Source: Anaerolineales bacterium
GTDB taxonomy: Bacteria; Chloroflexota; Anaerolineae; Anaerolineales; Villigracilaceae
Direction: 5' to 3'
Assembly (NCBI GenBank): GCA_019187665.1
Contig: JABARH010000017.1
Location: 19,205 to 83,204, forward strand
DNA length: 64,000 bases
Shown: positions 32,037 through 41,566 of the stretch, piece after piece
How positions within the stretch are numbered: position 1 is the stretch's first letter
Layout of the letters: each line of letters opens with the position of its first letter
The notes under the pieces: model-generated
The model's input: the letters and a program-made list of their open reading frames with translations, nothing else
Databases searched by the model: none
What the model was told of the DNA's origin: nothing
Made by a program: the position numbers and the translations under genes

Positions 32037-33485
32037 TTATTTACAGACGATCTCCAACGCACTGCACAATAGCTGCGGCGTGATATACGCCTCGATGACG
32101 GCGGCGACGGCAAGCAGGGGCGCGACGATAGCCAGCGTAACCTTGAGCCAATCTGCCAGCGCTTCGAGCATGACCTCGCCGAGGGTACGGTGCGCCTGCG
32201 GCGTGACGAGAGTCAAGCCAATGTGCAGCACCGCCGCACAGGAAATGATCAGGGCGGGAATTTCAAAAATGCCGTGCGGCGCGACTCCGGCAAGCAGAAG
32301 CGGCCCCGGTGGATAGCCTGCAAGTTGGAACAGCGCAATGATCACGCCGATCTGCCCGATGTTGATCACGTACAGAACCAGGCCCAGAACGCCGAACGAA
32401 AACAAGCCCATAAAAACAATCGCGAACGTGGACCGAAAATTATGGGCGAACAAGCCGGCCGCGGTGATGCTTCCACTGATGTTTTCCAGATTTCCGTTCT
32501 CGCTGAGGCGCGCGCGGAGCGCATCCAGTCTTTCGGTTTCCATGCCGGTCGCGGAATAATATTGGGGCAGGTAGACCTGCGAGGCCGCATAGCCCACCCA
32601 AACGCTCGCCGCCGCGATCACCAGCAAGACGGCAATCGGCCGCGTCAATTTTGCAAACGTGGTTTTTAGCGAGACCGAAAACCACCCGCCGACATTCTGC
32701 GCGCCGCCGCGGAAATATTCCCAAAACGTTTTCCACATCCAGCGCAGGTTCAACACGTCAATATCGCGCCCGAGCAGGTATTCGCGCTGGAAATGCGCCA
32801 GCCCGAGGCGGACAAGCAGCCCGGCCATGATGATCACCGCGAGAACGGCGCACCACAACACTTGATTGTCCAGGCGAATGAAGAGCGCGGTCTCACCCAT
32901 CATCAGCATTGTGATGGGAATGATGACAAACGATGCCAGCAGGTTTGCCGCCTTGACCGAGGTGGACTGCACAGAGATCACAATGGCGGCGCTAATCATC
33001 AACAGGGCGTGGGCGATCGTCAGCAGGAATAACTGAACGAAGACCAGCGGGTCGGGCATATCCAGTCCCTGCCGCGTGACCATGAACAGGTAAATGCCAG
33101 TGGATGTGAAACTGGAGATGAGTGGCGATACGATCCCAACGGTGAGCTTGCCGAGATACAGCTGCCAGTCTGCGAGCGGCAGGCTGAGCAAGGGTTCGAT
33201 CGTCCCGCGTTCCTTTTCGCCCACGAATGATTCAAGCGCGCCGAGCAGGGAGATCGTGATCGGAAAAAATCCAATCGTCAGGATCGAGAACGGCACCAGG
33301 CGGTCCACGATCAAATCGCCGCCGTATTGGTTGGTTAGGTCCACGGCGTAATAGGCTACGAGATTCATCAGGAACGGAAAGCCGATGGTCAGAATTAACA
33401 GCGGGGTCAGGATCCGCCAATCGCGCAATTGGTCGCGCAGTTCACGACGACTCAGAAGCCAGACGTATTGCAGTTGTTCCTTCAT
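32037..33485 (-). CDS. ABC-2 type permease fused to a SpoIIM-like domain
   Basis: A 482-residue multi-pass membrane protein. Residues ~1-235 look like an ABC-2 permease (LSRRELRDQLRDWRILTPLL, GALESFVGEKERGTIEPLLS, the latter being the typical ExERxxGT loop). Residues ~270-480 match the SpoIIM (DUF95) family: FAHNFRSTFAIVFMGLFSFG, VLYVINIGQIGV, GVAPHGIFEIPALIISCAAV and LLAVAAVIEAYITP. Its start overlaps the ATPase stop by 4 bp, so the two are translationally coupled and likely form one transporter. I know these as separate proteins, often neighbours; the fusion is unusual. Substrate unknown. The 28-bp gap to the convergent CBS gene shows no terminator. Confidence 0.85.
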   Translation of the reverse strand: MKEQLQYVWLLSRRELRDQLRDWRILTPLLILTIGFPFLMNLVAYYAVDLTNQYGGDLIVDRLVPFSILTIGFFPITISLLGALESFVGEKERGTIEPLLSLPLADWQLYLGKLTVGIVSPLISSFTSTGIYLFMVTRQGLDMPDPLVFVQLFLLTIAHALLMISAAIVISVQSTSVKAANLLASFVIIPITMLMMGETALFIRLDNQVLWCAVLAVIIMAGLLVRLGLAHFQREYLLGRDIDVLNLRWMWKTFWEYFRGGAQNVGGWFSVSLKTTFAKLTRPIAVLLVIAAASVWVGYAASQVYLPQYYSATGMETERLDALRARLSENGNLENISGSITAAGLFAHNFRSTFAIVFMGLFSFGVLGLVLYVINIGQIGVIIALFQLAGYPPGPLLLAGVAPHGIFEIPALIISCAAVLHIGLTLVTPQAHRTLGEVMLEALADWLKVTLAIVAPLLAVAAVIEAYITPQLLCSALEIVCK

Positions 33486-34417
33486 CGTGATTTACCTCGC
33501 GGTTTCTGTGCCTCAGCCATGACGGTGAGATAAACCTGCTCCAGGCTGCGCGGCGATTCCTGGATGGAGACGACCGGCGCTTCCCGCTTCACCAACTCCC
33601 GGACCAGAATTGGATTCGCCGTCGCGGGCGCATCCACACGGAAACGAATCTGGCCGGGATCGCGCGTCCCCCACGACACGCCAGAGGGCAGATCAAGCGA
33701 TCCATGCCATTCGCCTGCCAGCGTCACCACATATTCACGCGCGCCCAGGGTTGCATCTTTCAGTTCGTTCAACGTACCGCTGATCAACACCCGCCCGCGA
33801 TACATGACGGCGACCACATCCGCAAGCGCTTCGGCCTCGGCAAGGTTGTGCGTGCAGATAATGATGGTGCGCCGGGAGGATCTGAGGTTTGCGATCTGGT
33901 CGCGGACGAGGCGCGCAGATTCCGGGTCCATGGCGGAAGTCGGTTCATCCAACAGGAGAACGGGCGGCTCGTGCATCAGCGCGCGCGCAAGGGCCAGTTT
34001 TTGCTTCATGCCTTTCGAATATTCGCCAATACGGCGGCGCGCGGCTTCTGCCAGGCCAAAATATTCAAGCAGGCGGTCGCGCGTATTTATCTTCCTTGAG
34101 TCTTGCAGGCCGTACATCTCGCCGAAGAAATCGAGATACTCAACCCCGCTCATGCGCATGTAGAGTCCGTGCTGCTCGGTCAGCACACCGACGGAAGCGC
34201 GCACCTTGTCGCCCTGGGTGACGATATCGTATCCGTTCACGCGCGCCCAGCCGCGGGTCGGGGTAAGCAGGGCAGTCAACATGCGGACGGTGGTGGTCTT
34301 GCCGGCGCCGTTCTGGCCGAGGATGGCCAGGATCTGGCCAGGTTGAACGGTCAGCGAAACATCTTCCACTGCCCAGAAGTTATCGAACTGTTTGCTGAGG
34401 TTGTGAACTTCGATCAT
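33482..34417 (-). CDS. ABC-2 type transporter ATPase subunit
   Basis: A 311-residue ABC ATPase of the CcmA/NatA type: Walker A GQNGAGKTTTV (~res 34), Q-loop LTEQHGLY, signature YSKGMKQKLALARAL (~134), Walker B VLLLDEPTSAMD (~155), H-loop ICTHNLAEAE, then a ~90-residue C-terminal accessory region. Its ATG overlaps the lgt stop (ATGA) and its own stop overlaps the permease start, so lgt, ATPase and permease-SpoIIM are tightly coupled. It should energise the permease at 32037. Confidence 0.95.
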   Translation of the reverse strand: MIEVHNLSKQFDNFWAVEDVSLTVQPGQILAILGQNGAGKTTTVRMLTALLTPTRGWARVNGYDIVTQGDKVRASVGVLTEQHGLYMRMSGVEYLDFFGEMYGLQDSRKINTRDRLLEYFGLAEAARRRIGEYSKGMKQKLALARALMHEPPVLLLDEPTSAMDPESARLVRDQIANLRSSRRTIIICTHNLAEAEALADVVAVMYRGRVLISGTLNELKDATLGAREYVVTLAGEWHGSLDLPSGVSWGTRDPGQIRFRVDAPATANPILVRELVKREAPVVSIQESPRSLEQVYLTVMAEAQKPRGKSR

Positions 34418-35277
34418 CCTGCCGCCGATGTCCGCGCGGGCGCATATCGCCGCAAGAAGAGAGTCAATGCGGACGCGACCGCGACGAACGCCATGAATGT
34501 TTGGTTGGCGTTCACGCCGCCGACCAGCGAAGCGTCGAGCCGCAGAAAGTCCAGGAGGAAGCGGCCAACGGGGTACACGATCAAGTATACAAAGAGCAAG
34601 TCGCCCGGCTTAAGCCGGTCCGGGAAGCGGCGTCCAAGCCATAAGAGCAGGAACATGTTACCGAGATTCCAAAACGACTCATATAAAAACAGTGGATGGA
34701 AATATTCGTAGGATTCAAATCCGCTCACGCGATGGGCCGGGTCAATGAAGACTCTCCAGGGCAGGTTTGTGGGCGCGCCGTACAACTCCTGATTGAAAAA
34801 ATTTCCCCAGCGGCCCAGGGCCTGACCCAGCGCAAGCGAGGGAACAGCAATGTCCGCCCATTCAAGAAAACTGAGATTGTGTTTGCGCGTGTACCACCAC
34901 AGGACCAGCGCGCCAGCCATGACCGCGCCGGGGATTCCCAGACCGCCGTTCCAGATGGCGACCGCGTCGAATGGATGCGTCAGATAATAGGCGGTCGTAA
35001 TTCCCTGTTCGACGGAGGAAGGCGGAGGCGTGAAGATGTGCCAGAGCCGCGCGCCGATCACACCGCTGACGAGGAGATAGATCAACAAATCCCAGGCCAC
35101 TGCGGGATCCTGTCCCCGATGCTGCGCCTGACGTCCGGCCAGCCAGGTCCCGGCCACCGCGCCGAGCATGATGATCAGGCCGTAAAAATGCAAGACACTT
35201 TCGCCGTCGAACAGGCAAAAGTGAAGTCCGTCGAACTGCAAAAAATTAAAAACGTTTCCCGCGCACTGCAACTGCAT
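34414..35277 (-). CDS. lgt: Prolipoprotein diacylglyceryl transferase
   Basis: A 287-residue membrane enzyme attaching diacylglycerol to the lipobox Cys of prolipoproteins. The Lgt signature GRWGNFFNQELYG (~res 155) and YFHPLFLYES are present, with about seven membrane helices. AAAGGAGAA lies upstream of ATG 35277, which follows the CDP-alcohol transferase stop immediately. It works with LspA (50477), and the lipoproteins at 6426 and 57226 are likely clients. Confidence 0.95.
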   Translation of the reverse strand: MQLQCAGNVFNFLQFDGLHFCLFDGESVLHFYGLIIMLGAVAGTWLAGRQAQHRGQDPAVAWDLLIYLLVSGVIGARLWHIFTPPPSSVEQGITTAYYLTHPFDAVAIWNGGLGIPGAVMAGALVLWWYTRKHNLSFLEWADIAVPSLALGQALGRWGNFFNQELYGAPTNLPWRVFIDPAHRVSGFESYEYFHPLFLYESFWNLGNMFLLLWLGRRFPDRLKPGDLLFVYLIVYPVGRFLLDFLRLDASLVGGVNANQTFMAFVAVASALTLFLRRYAPARTSAAG

Positions 35278-35919
35278 TCATTCTCCTTTGGCCTGTTTCA
35301 AGCGGGCGCGCGCCTGCGTGCGGACATGAAAAATCCGCTGAAGCGCGGTGTAGTTGGCAAAAACCGCCAATATCCAGATGGCGAGGCGCGGCTGGTTGAG
35401 CGCCAACGCGGGCGCTAGCACAAGATACCTCTCCACGCGCGAGAGCAGGCCCACTTTCGCCTCGAACCCGACCGCCTCCGCTCGGGCTTTGACGTAGGAC
35501 ACGAGAATCGTCCCCGCCGCCGCCGCGAATGTCACCACGCTCGACAACGAATCGCCGCTGCTGGAAAAATAATAGAGAAGCGCTCCAAGAATGGCCAGCT
35601 CACCGTAGCGGTCCGTCACCGAGTCGACGAATGCGCCCCAGTCGTTGGCCTCGCCGCGCAGCCGCGCCATCGCGCCGTCCAGCGCGTCGAACGGGGTGGA
35701 GACGAGCATGAACAGACCGCCCAGGGTCATCTCGCCGCGCAAAACAAAATACGCGCCCGCAAAATTCCCGGACAGGCCAAGCAGGGTCATGGCGTTGGGC
35801 GTCAAACCGATACGGTTGAAAAATGCCGCCAGCGGTTCAATGGCCCATTTGAACCAGACCCGCATATGATCGGTAAAGGTCGGCTTTTGGTTGTGTTCGG
35901 CTTTCTCCAAGCAAGACAT
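35278..35919 (-). CDS. CDP-alcohol phosphatidyltransferase family protein
   Basis: A 213-residue membrane enzyme with the complete CDP-OH-P motif: DALDGAMARLRG followed by GAFVDSVTDRYGE gives D-x2-D-G-x2-A-R-x8-G-x3-D-x3-D. These enzymes swap CMP of a CDP-alcohol for another alcohol to make phospholipid head groups (phosphatidylglycerophosphate, phosphatidylinositol phosphate and others). The acceptor is not decided by the motif. It opens the operon with lgt and the ABC-2 system. AAAGGA touches ATG 35919; ATG 35865 (MRVWFKW) is an alternative start. Confidence 0.92.
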   Translation of the reverse strand: MSCLEKAEHNQKPTFTDHMRVWFKWAIEPLAAFFNRIGLTPNAMTLLGLSGNFAGAYFVLRGEMTLGGLFMLVSTPFDALDGAMARLRGEANDWGAFVDSVTDRYGELAILGALLYYFSSSGDSLSSVVTFAAAAGTILVSYVKARAEAVGFEAKVGLLSRVERYLVLAPALALNQPRLAIWILAVFANYTALQRIFHVRTQARARLKQAKGE

Positions 35920-36361
35920 TCCTTTCGAAACAGAAGGATCTTTTGCGCCGCAAAACCCGCCAGAAAGCTGCTCTCCCCTTTCTGGCGGGATGCCCGCCGG
36001 TTAGGCCGCAGATGGATAATCATCCGTTCGATCTGTGATATCTACGGATGAATCCGTAAGGCTGCAAGAGGCCCGGAAAGCCCTGTTTAACCTGGCGGTA
36101 AAAATCTGATCGGCCGCGAGAGATATGGTTTTTTCAAGGTCGGAGATTCCTCAACGCGAGTTACGCCAATCAACGAATAACGCGAATAAATCCAGGAAAA
36201 TTCGCGAAATACGCCTATTCGTGGCATTCGCGTTCCAAACCCGCCGGTTTGTCAAGCGACTTTGAAAAGACCATACCGCAAGAGAAGAATACTACAAAAG
36301 CGCCGGGGCTATACTTGCAATCGGGTTACCTTTATTCGCGCTGCGAGGTGAGCGGCTCCGC
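35920..36361. other. Intergenic region between ftsK and the CDP-alcohol transferase gene
   Basis: It contains MITE copy 3 (36124-36275) and an inverted repeat AATCATCCGT / ACGGATGAAT near 36018-36055 that could be an operator or hairpin. I see no coding capacity and no sure promoter. Confidence 0.5.
36124..36275. mobile_element. MITE copy 3 (152 bp)
   Basis: Terminal inverted repeats TATGGTTTTTTCAAGGTCG and TATGGTCTTTTCAAAGTCG (complement of the right end) differ at two of 19 positions. Flanks CCGCGAGAGA (36114-36123) and CCGCAAGAGA (36276-36285) are a 10-bp target duplication with one mismatch. Same length and orientation as copy 2. Confidence 0.92.
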
Positions 36362-38539
36362 TTATTTTTCATCGTTCTCAAATTCATCATCGTCCGCATC
36401 CACCAGCACCTCGCGTTCGCGTCCGCCGCCCTGTGACGGGCCGACCACGCCAAGATCCTCCAGCTGGTCGAGCAATCGCGCGGCGCGCGGATATCCGATC
36501 CGTAAACGGCGCTGTAACAACGAAGCGGACGCGCGTTGCGTGCTTTTCACGATCGAGACAGCCTGCTCCAGCAAACCTTCGTCTTCGTTCGCATCCGGTT
36601 CGGTGAGCAATTTTTCCCAGGGCGGCAATTCCTCCGAATACGCGGTCGACTTCTGCCAGTGCGCGATAATCTTCTCGATTTCCAGGTCTGTGATCCACAC
36701 GCCCTGTGCGCGAATCGGATTGCCCACTTCCGGGTTGAGGAAGAGCATGTCGCCGCGCCCGAGCAGGGATTCGGCGCCGGTCGCGTCGAGGATTACGCGC
36801 GAGTCTATGCCGGAAGCAACCGCAAATGCAAGCCGCGCCGGAAAGTTGGCCTTGATCAGTCCGGTCACCACGTCCGTGGAGGGGCGTTGTGTCGCGACCA
36901 CCAAATGGATGCCCGTCGCGCGCGCCATTTGCGCCAACCGGACCAGGTTATGCTCGGTCTGGTCGGGTGCGGACATCATCAGGTCGGCCAGTTCGTCTAT
37001 GATCACCACAATTCGCGGCAGCGGCTGGCCTGTCCCATCTTTGCGGCGCGATACCTTGCGATTGTATGCCGCAAGGTCGCGTGCGTGCGCGGCCTCGAGC
37101 AAACGATAGCGATGTTCCATTTCCAGCACCGCCCAACGCAGGACGCCGAGAATGCGCTGGATATCCGTTTCCACTTTTCCAAAAAGATGCGGCAGGCCGT
37201 TGTAACGCAGCAACTCCACCATCTTCGAGTCGATCATCACCAGGCGCAGGTCTTCGGGCGCGTTGTTCATGGCAAGGCAGGCGGCAATAGACGTGATGCA
37301 CACCGACTTGCCGGAACCGGTTGCGCCGGCGATCAGCAGGTGGGGCATACGCGCCAGGTCGGCGACGAGAGGCAGGCCGGAAACGTCGCGGCCAAGCGCA
37401 ACGGCCAGCGGCGCGCCGACTTTGTGAAATTGTTCGGTCTCCAAAATGGGGCGCAGGCGCACAGTCGAGGTGCGCGCGTTTGGCACTTCGATCCCCACGT
37501 AATTCTTGCCCGGCACAGGCGCCTCGATACGCAAACGCTCCGCGGAAAGCGCTAATGTTAGATCTTTTTCAAGCGAGGCGATCTGCGCCACGCGTACCTT
37601 CATCAATTGAGGATCGTCTTCGTTTGTGCCGGGCTTTTTGATAAAGCCCGGCTGAATGGCGAATTGGGTCACCACCGGCCCCACACGATAACCGATCACC
37701 GTCGCGGGAATGCCGAATTCGGAAAGCGTTTTCATGATCAACCCGGCGGTTTGGTTAATGGTCCGCTCATCCATGCGCGCGCTGGATGAATCATTCGAAA
37801 GGATCGAAAGCGGCGGCAGGTTTTCGTCGCGCGGCGGCGTGCGGATGGGTTTTTCATCTTTTACCTGTTGACGCGCCAGCGCGGTGCGAAACTCCGGCGG
37901 AACGATCGGGCGCTTCTTCGATTCGCGCGGGCGCGGCGGCCTGGATTCTTTTTCCGCTTCCTCCTCAACAGGCAGGGAGGGCGCGGGCTCTCCGGCCAGG
38001 CGCTTCAAGCGCGCCTCCACCCGCGCCCAAAAGTTGAACGCGGTCAGCGCGCTGAGCAGCCACAGTGCAAACAGCGCCGTCAGTCCCCAGCCGCGGCCCA
38101 GCAATGCAAAGGCCTGCGAGATGCCCCATCCCAGCCGCCCTCCGTCTAGTCCCAGTTCGGCGCGGACGAGGGAATCGCCGCTTGCGGCCGCGAGCAAGCC
38201 CAGCGTCAGGAAGGAGGCGAGTTCAAGCGCAACTAGGCGCGTCAGGCCGATGAATCGGGTCCCGCGGCGCAGGAGGTGGATTCCGGCCGCGGCCGCTTCC
38301 ATCAGCGCGATGTAACTTCCCCAGCCCAGCCAGCGTTGGGCGGCATTCACCCAGGCCGTGAGCAAAACACCGCCGCCCCAGCCCCATATGGCAAGCAGGG
38401 ACATGAGCGCGAAGGAGAGCAGGAATAACCCGGCGGCCTCGCGCATGAAGCGTCCGAAGTGCAGGTTGAAACGCACCCAGTGGTCGAGCCAGTCTTTGGG
38501 CGGTTCCTCGCGCGGCGATGAGGATGAGAAGCGTCGCAT
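36362..38539 (-). CDS. ftsK: FtsK/SpoIIIE DNA translocase
   Basis: A 725-residue septal DNA pump. Four to five membrane helices (~35-185) are followed by a short charged linker and the motor: Walker A IAGATGSGKSV (~408), Walker B VVIIDELADLMM (~510), ATQRPSTDVVTGLIKANFPA, and a C-terminal gamma winged-helix domain (ASLLQRRLRIGYPRAARLLD) for oriented DNA recognition. FtsK's gamma domain activates XerCD at dif in other bacteria, which makes the Xer-like gene and dif-like site at 8 kb relevant. It begins 6 bp after the S1 gene and ends an operon that starts at 43665. Confidence 0.95.
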   Translation of the reverse strand: MRRFSSSSPREEPPKDWLDHWVRFNLHFGRFMREAAGLFLLSFALMSLLAIWGWGGGVLLTAWVNAAQRWLGWGSYIALMEAAAAGIHLLRRGTRFIGLTRLVALELASFLTLGLLAAASGDSLVRAELGLDGGRLGWGISQAFALLGRGWGLTALFALWLLSALTAFNFWARVEARLKRLAGEPAPSLPVEEEAEKESRPPRPRESKKRPIVPPEFRTALARQQVKDEKPIRTPPRDENLPPLSILSNDSSSARMDERTINQTAGLIMKTLSEFGIPATVIGYRVGPVVTQFAIQPGFIKKPGTNEDDPQLMKVRVAQIASLEKDLTLALSAERLRIEAPVPGKNYVGIEVPNARTSTVRLRPILETEQFHKVGAPLAVALGRDVSGLPLVADLARMPHLLIAGATGSGKSVCITSIAACLAMNNAPEDLRLVMIDSKMVELLRYNGLPHLFGKVETDIQRILGVLRWAVLEMEHRYRLLEAAHARDLAAYNRKVSRRKDGTGQPLPRIVVIIDELADLMMSAPDQTEHNLVRLAQMARATGIHLVVATQRPSTDVVTGLIKANFPARLAFAVASGIDSRVILDATGAESLLGRGDMLFLNPEVGNPIRAQGVWITDLEIEKIIAHWQKSTAYSEELPPWEKLLTEPDANEDEGLLEQAVSIVKSTQRASASLLQRRLRIGYPRAARLLDQLEDLGVVGPSQGGGREREVLVDADDDEFENDEK

Positions 38540-38545
38540 TCCGGT

Positions 38546-39514
38546 TTATTTTTCTTGCAGCCGCAAGCTGAGCCCCATGCGATGATGCGGCGCGTCGATG
38601 TGCAACACGCGCACCTCGACGCGCTGGCCTTCCTGAAGGTATTGTTTGAGGCTGACGCCCTCATTCAGCGGAATTTCAGAGGCATGGATCAGGCCTTCGA
38701 TGCCATCATCGAGGCGGGCGAAGGCGCCGTAGGAAAGAACAGTGGTAATCACCGCCGGAACGATTGCATCGGCTGTGAGTTGCGCCGCGACCTGGCTCCA
38801 GGGATTGGGCAGCAGGCGTTTCAGGCTGAGGGCTACTCGGCAGCGCTCGGCGGCCACCTCCAGCACGAGCGCCTCCACCTCCTGTCCAAGTTGAAGGATG
38901 TGGTCGGGATGAGTGACGCGCCCCCACGAAAGCTCGGAGATGTGGATCAGTCCCTCCACCCCGCCAAGATCCACGAACACGCCGAAATCGGTTACGTTGG
39001 TCACCTTGCCGCGCACGCGCTGCCCGTTTTGAAGGGAGTTTAAAATATGCGAGCGTTGGCCGGCCCCCGTCTGTGCGGCGCGTTCCGAATACACCACGCG
39101 GCCTTCGTCCGGAGCGCATTCAATTACCTTTAGTTGTAATTCCTGCCCCACGTATGCTTCGAGCAAGCGTTCGCGCTCGGCTGGGTCGGCTCCCGTCAGG
39201 CCGATCAGATGCGAGATGGGGACGAACCCGTGTATTTCATCGCCCTGTACGAGTAACCCGCCGCGATTAAAACCGGAAACTTTCAGTTTGATGATCTCAT
39301 CGCTGCGGTACAGGGCGGCGACGCGATTCCAGTCCAGCGCGGCGGGGTGTCCGCTCGCGGGAGGCCGTTTTGCGGGTTCGTCCGGTTCTTTCGGCAGGAT
39401 CGGCGCGTGCGAAGATTTTTTTTCGCGCGTGCGTTCATCCTCTGCCAGCAGCGCCGCCCACCAACCGTCATCCAGCGCGGGCGATGTTTCAGTTGAATTT
39501 TCTGTTCCGCTCAT
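38546..39514 (-). CDS. Protein with three S1 RNA-binding domains
   Basis: A 322-residue protein with an acidic ~60-residue N-terminal extension and three S1 OB folds at about 73-150, 165-235 and 250-320. The second is closest to consensus (GKVTNVTDFGVFVDLGGVEG, LIHISELSW). It is shorter than ribosomal protein S1 (four to six domains), so a role in mRNA binding or translation control is plausible but unproven. AAGGAGAG precedes ATG 39514. It sits between the membrane GAF-HTH gene and ftsK with 3-6 bp gaps. Confidence 0.92.
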   Translation of the reverse strand: MSGTENSTETSPALDDGWWAALLAEDERTREKKSSHAPILPKEPDEPAKRPPASGHPAALDWNRVAALYRSDEIIKLKVSGFNRGGLLVQGDEIHGFVPISHLIGLTGADPAERERLLEAYVGQELQLKVIECAPDEGRVVYSERAAQTGAGQRSHILNSLQNGQRVRGKVTNVTDFGVFVDLGGVEGLIHISELSWGRVTHPDHILQLGQEVEALVLEVAAERCRVALSLKRLLPNPWSQVAAQLTADAIVPAVITTVLSYGAFARLDDGIEGLIHASEIPLNEGVSLKQYLQEGQRVEVRVLHIDAPHHRMGLSLRLQEK

Positions 39515-39517
39515 GCG

Positions 39518-41455
39518 TCACTCTCCTTGCCTCGGGGTTTGCACATCCGACTCCATTTGGAGGATGACGCGGGCAACCGCCTCCACCGCCACGCGCTGCT
39601 TGCGATACAGGTCCGCCTCCGACATGGCAAGGCGGGAGGCCACCTCGCGTACTTTTCTGCCCTCGATGAATTTCATTTCGAGAATGTTGAACAGGATCCA
39701 CTCGCTTGTAAAGCGCCGATCTCCCTGCGGGCGGATCTGGTCCACGGCCTGGCGCAAGAGGGCGCGCAGGGCATTGGCGGCGCTGCCTTCGTGTTCATCC
39801 AACGCGTCCTGTGCCACCTTAAGCCGAAGCAGCGGACTCATTGTTAGTTTTGGGCCGCCCCAATAATGGGCAAGCGCTTCCTTAACCCAGTTTGCCATGT
39901 CAGATTCCGGCGGCGGTTCCGCCGCGAGCAGGTTGGCGCGGCTGTCGTAACGCCCAAAGGCGCGCAGCCGTTGGATCATTTCCACTTTGGGTTGCAGGTC
40001 TTCAAGCGAGCGGAACACTCGTTGCTGCAGCTGACGGTCTTCGAGCGCAAGCGCGGCGCGTTCGGCCAGCAGCCAAAGCGCCTCACGCTGGTCGGCGTCC
40101 AGGGGTTGGTCGGCACGGCGGGCCACGCCCATCAAACCAAGCAGGGCGGGCGCCTCGTCGCGGTCCATGTCGGGGCGGCGGCGTTGATGCAGAGGCAGCG
40201 CCCAGTAGCCACCCCAGATGAATTCCCGGCGCGCGTGGTTTTCGTATCCGCCATTTTCGGCGGCGCGCAATGCATCGGACAGGGTTTCCTGGTCGAGTGC
40301 AGGGCGATTCCCCGCCATCACAATCAGCGCCAGGTGTTCGCCATCCAATGCGGCGACAAAGGCGGAAGGCGATTGCAGATGATCGCGCACCGCCGCAAGA
40401 ACATTTTCCAAAAATTGCTGCAGGTCGCCGTGCGTCAGCAATCGTTCTTCGATGTTTTGCAGCAGCATCAGGTCGGCGCGGTCGCGGCCAAAAAACAACC
40501 AGCGTTCCCATAACGGCGAGAGCAGGGTGATCATATGTTCGAGCAGAAGCACCATCACCACAACGGAGAGAGGCACGAAAAGATTGTAGGGTGAGCCAAA
40601 CGCCTCGCCCACCCGTCGGATGATGGTCATCAGGCCGAGAGTCGCCGAAGCAACCACCGGCCCGCGCATGATCCACTTGAAGAGGCGGCTCTTGACCACA
40701 CGGTCCGGCCAGGACACGCCAAAGAAAGCCACGGCATAGGCCATTACGATCACCAAGCCGCCGACAAGCAGGTTGATAACCATGGCCGCTGTCCAAAACA
40801 GCAGCGGGTTTTGCGCCGCCACGCCAGACCCATACAGCATGTACGGGTACGAACCGAGCGCGGGCGCGGTGGCGCCAGCCATGAGATACAACATACGGCG
40901 GCGTCCGGAACGGGTCAACATGCGGCTGTAGGCGCGCGCAAAATTCACCCATGCCCAAGCCATGGCGCAGACGTAATAAAGTGTGAACAGGTCGGAGAGA
41001 AGAGTGCGCTTAAGGTAAGCCGCCGGTTCCCCGTCTGGGACAAGCGGCCCGAGCAGCAGCCGGAAACCGAGTAAAAGCAAAAAGCCGGCAGAAGCAAGAT
41101 AAACGAGTCGCACTGCGATGCGCCGGCGGCCGCGCGAGGGGCGTCCGGCGGTCACCAGCAAGGCATCGGAAAGATGAAGATATGCGGCGGGCAGGAAAAC
41201 GAGTCCGACCCATTGCAGCTGGAGCAGTAATTCTATTCCCCGGTCCGATATATCGTTGCTTTGCAGGGCGTCCGCGGTGAATATCACCACCACGCTCAGC
41301 AAAATGATCGCGAATGAACGCGCCACGCGATCGCGCAGGTTAAACGTCAACGCGTATAGAAACAACGAAAAGGCCGTGATGGCGATGCCGGCCGTCAGAA
41401 TCTGGTTAACCGTCTGGATCCCCGCCAGCAAGCTGTCAACCCAACCGTTAAACAT
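39518..41455 (-). CDS. Membrane protein with GAF-like and C-terminal helix-turn-helix domains
   Basis: A 645-residue protein. The first ~330 residues hold seven or more membrane helices in the style of 7TM sensor kinases (FSLFLYALTFNLRDRVARSF, LHLSDALLV). A GAF-like domain follows (~355-500: LLQNIEERLLTHGDLQQFLE, LAERAALALEDRQL). No His-kinase, GGDEF or phosphatase motif is present. The C-terminus (~590-640: LFNILEMKFIEGRKVREVAS, LAMSEADLYRKQRVA) looks like a sigma-region-4/LuxR-type helix-turn-helix. It may be a membrane-tethered one-component transcription regulator. GGAAGG before ATG 41455 supports this start; the frame is open to a TTG at 41560. Confidence 0.8.
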   Translation of the reverse strand: MFNGWVDSLLAGIQTVNQILTAGIAITAFSLFLYALTFNLRDRVARSFAIILLSVVVIFTADALQSNDISDRGIELLLQLQWVGLVFLPAAYLHLSDALLVTAGRPSRGRRRIAVRLVYLASAGFLLLLGFRLLLGPLVPDGEPAAYLKRTLLSDLFTLYYVCAMAWAWVNFARAYSRMLTRSGRRRMLYLMAGATAPALGSYPYMLYGSGVAAQNPLLFWTAAMVINLLVGGLVIVMAYAVAFFGVSWPDRVVKSRLFKWIMRGPVVASATLGLMTIIRRVGEAFGSPYNLFVPLSVVVMVLLLEHMITLLSPLWERWLFFGRDRADLMLLQNIEERLLTHGDLQQFLENVLAAVRDHLQSPSAFVAALDGEHLALIVMAGNRPALDQETLSDALRAAENGGYENHARREFIWGGYWALPLHQRRRPDMDRDEAPALLGLMGVARRADQPLDADQREALWLLAERAALALEDRQLQQRVFRSLEDLQPKVEMIQRLRAFGRYDSRANLLAAEPPPESDMANWVKEALAHYWGGPKLTMSPLLRLKVAQDALDEHEGSAANALRALLRQAVDQIRPQGDRRFTSEWILFNILEMKFIEGRKVREVASRLAMSEADLYRKQRVAVEAVARVILQMESDVQTPRQGE

Positions 41456-41566
41456 GGATTCCTTCCAGTGCAATAAAGTTTCAAATACAGGGCCGGCGGG
41501 GAGTCCCTCAAGAAGTCCAGCCGGCAGGGCGCGCTGCGCATTCGTTCTCTGAAACGCCAACTCCTG

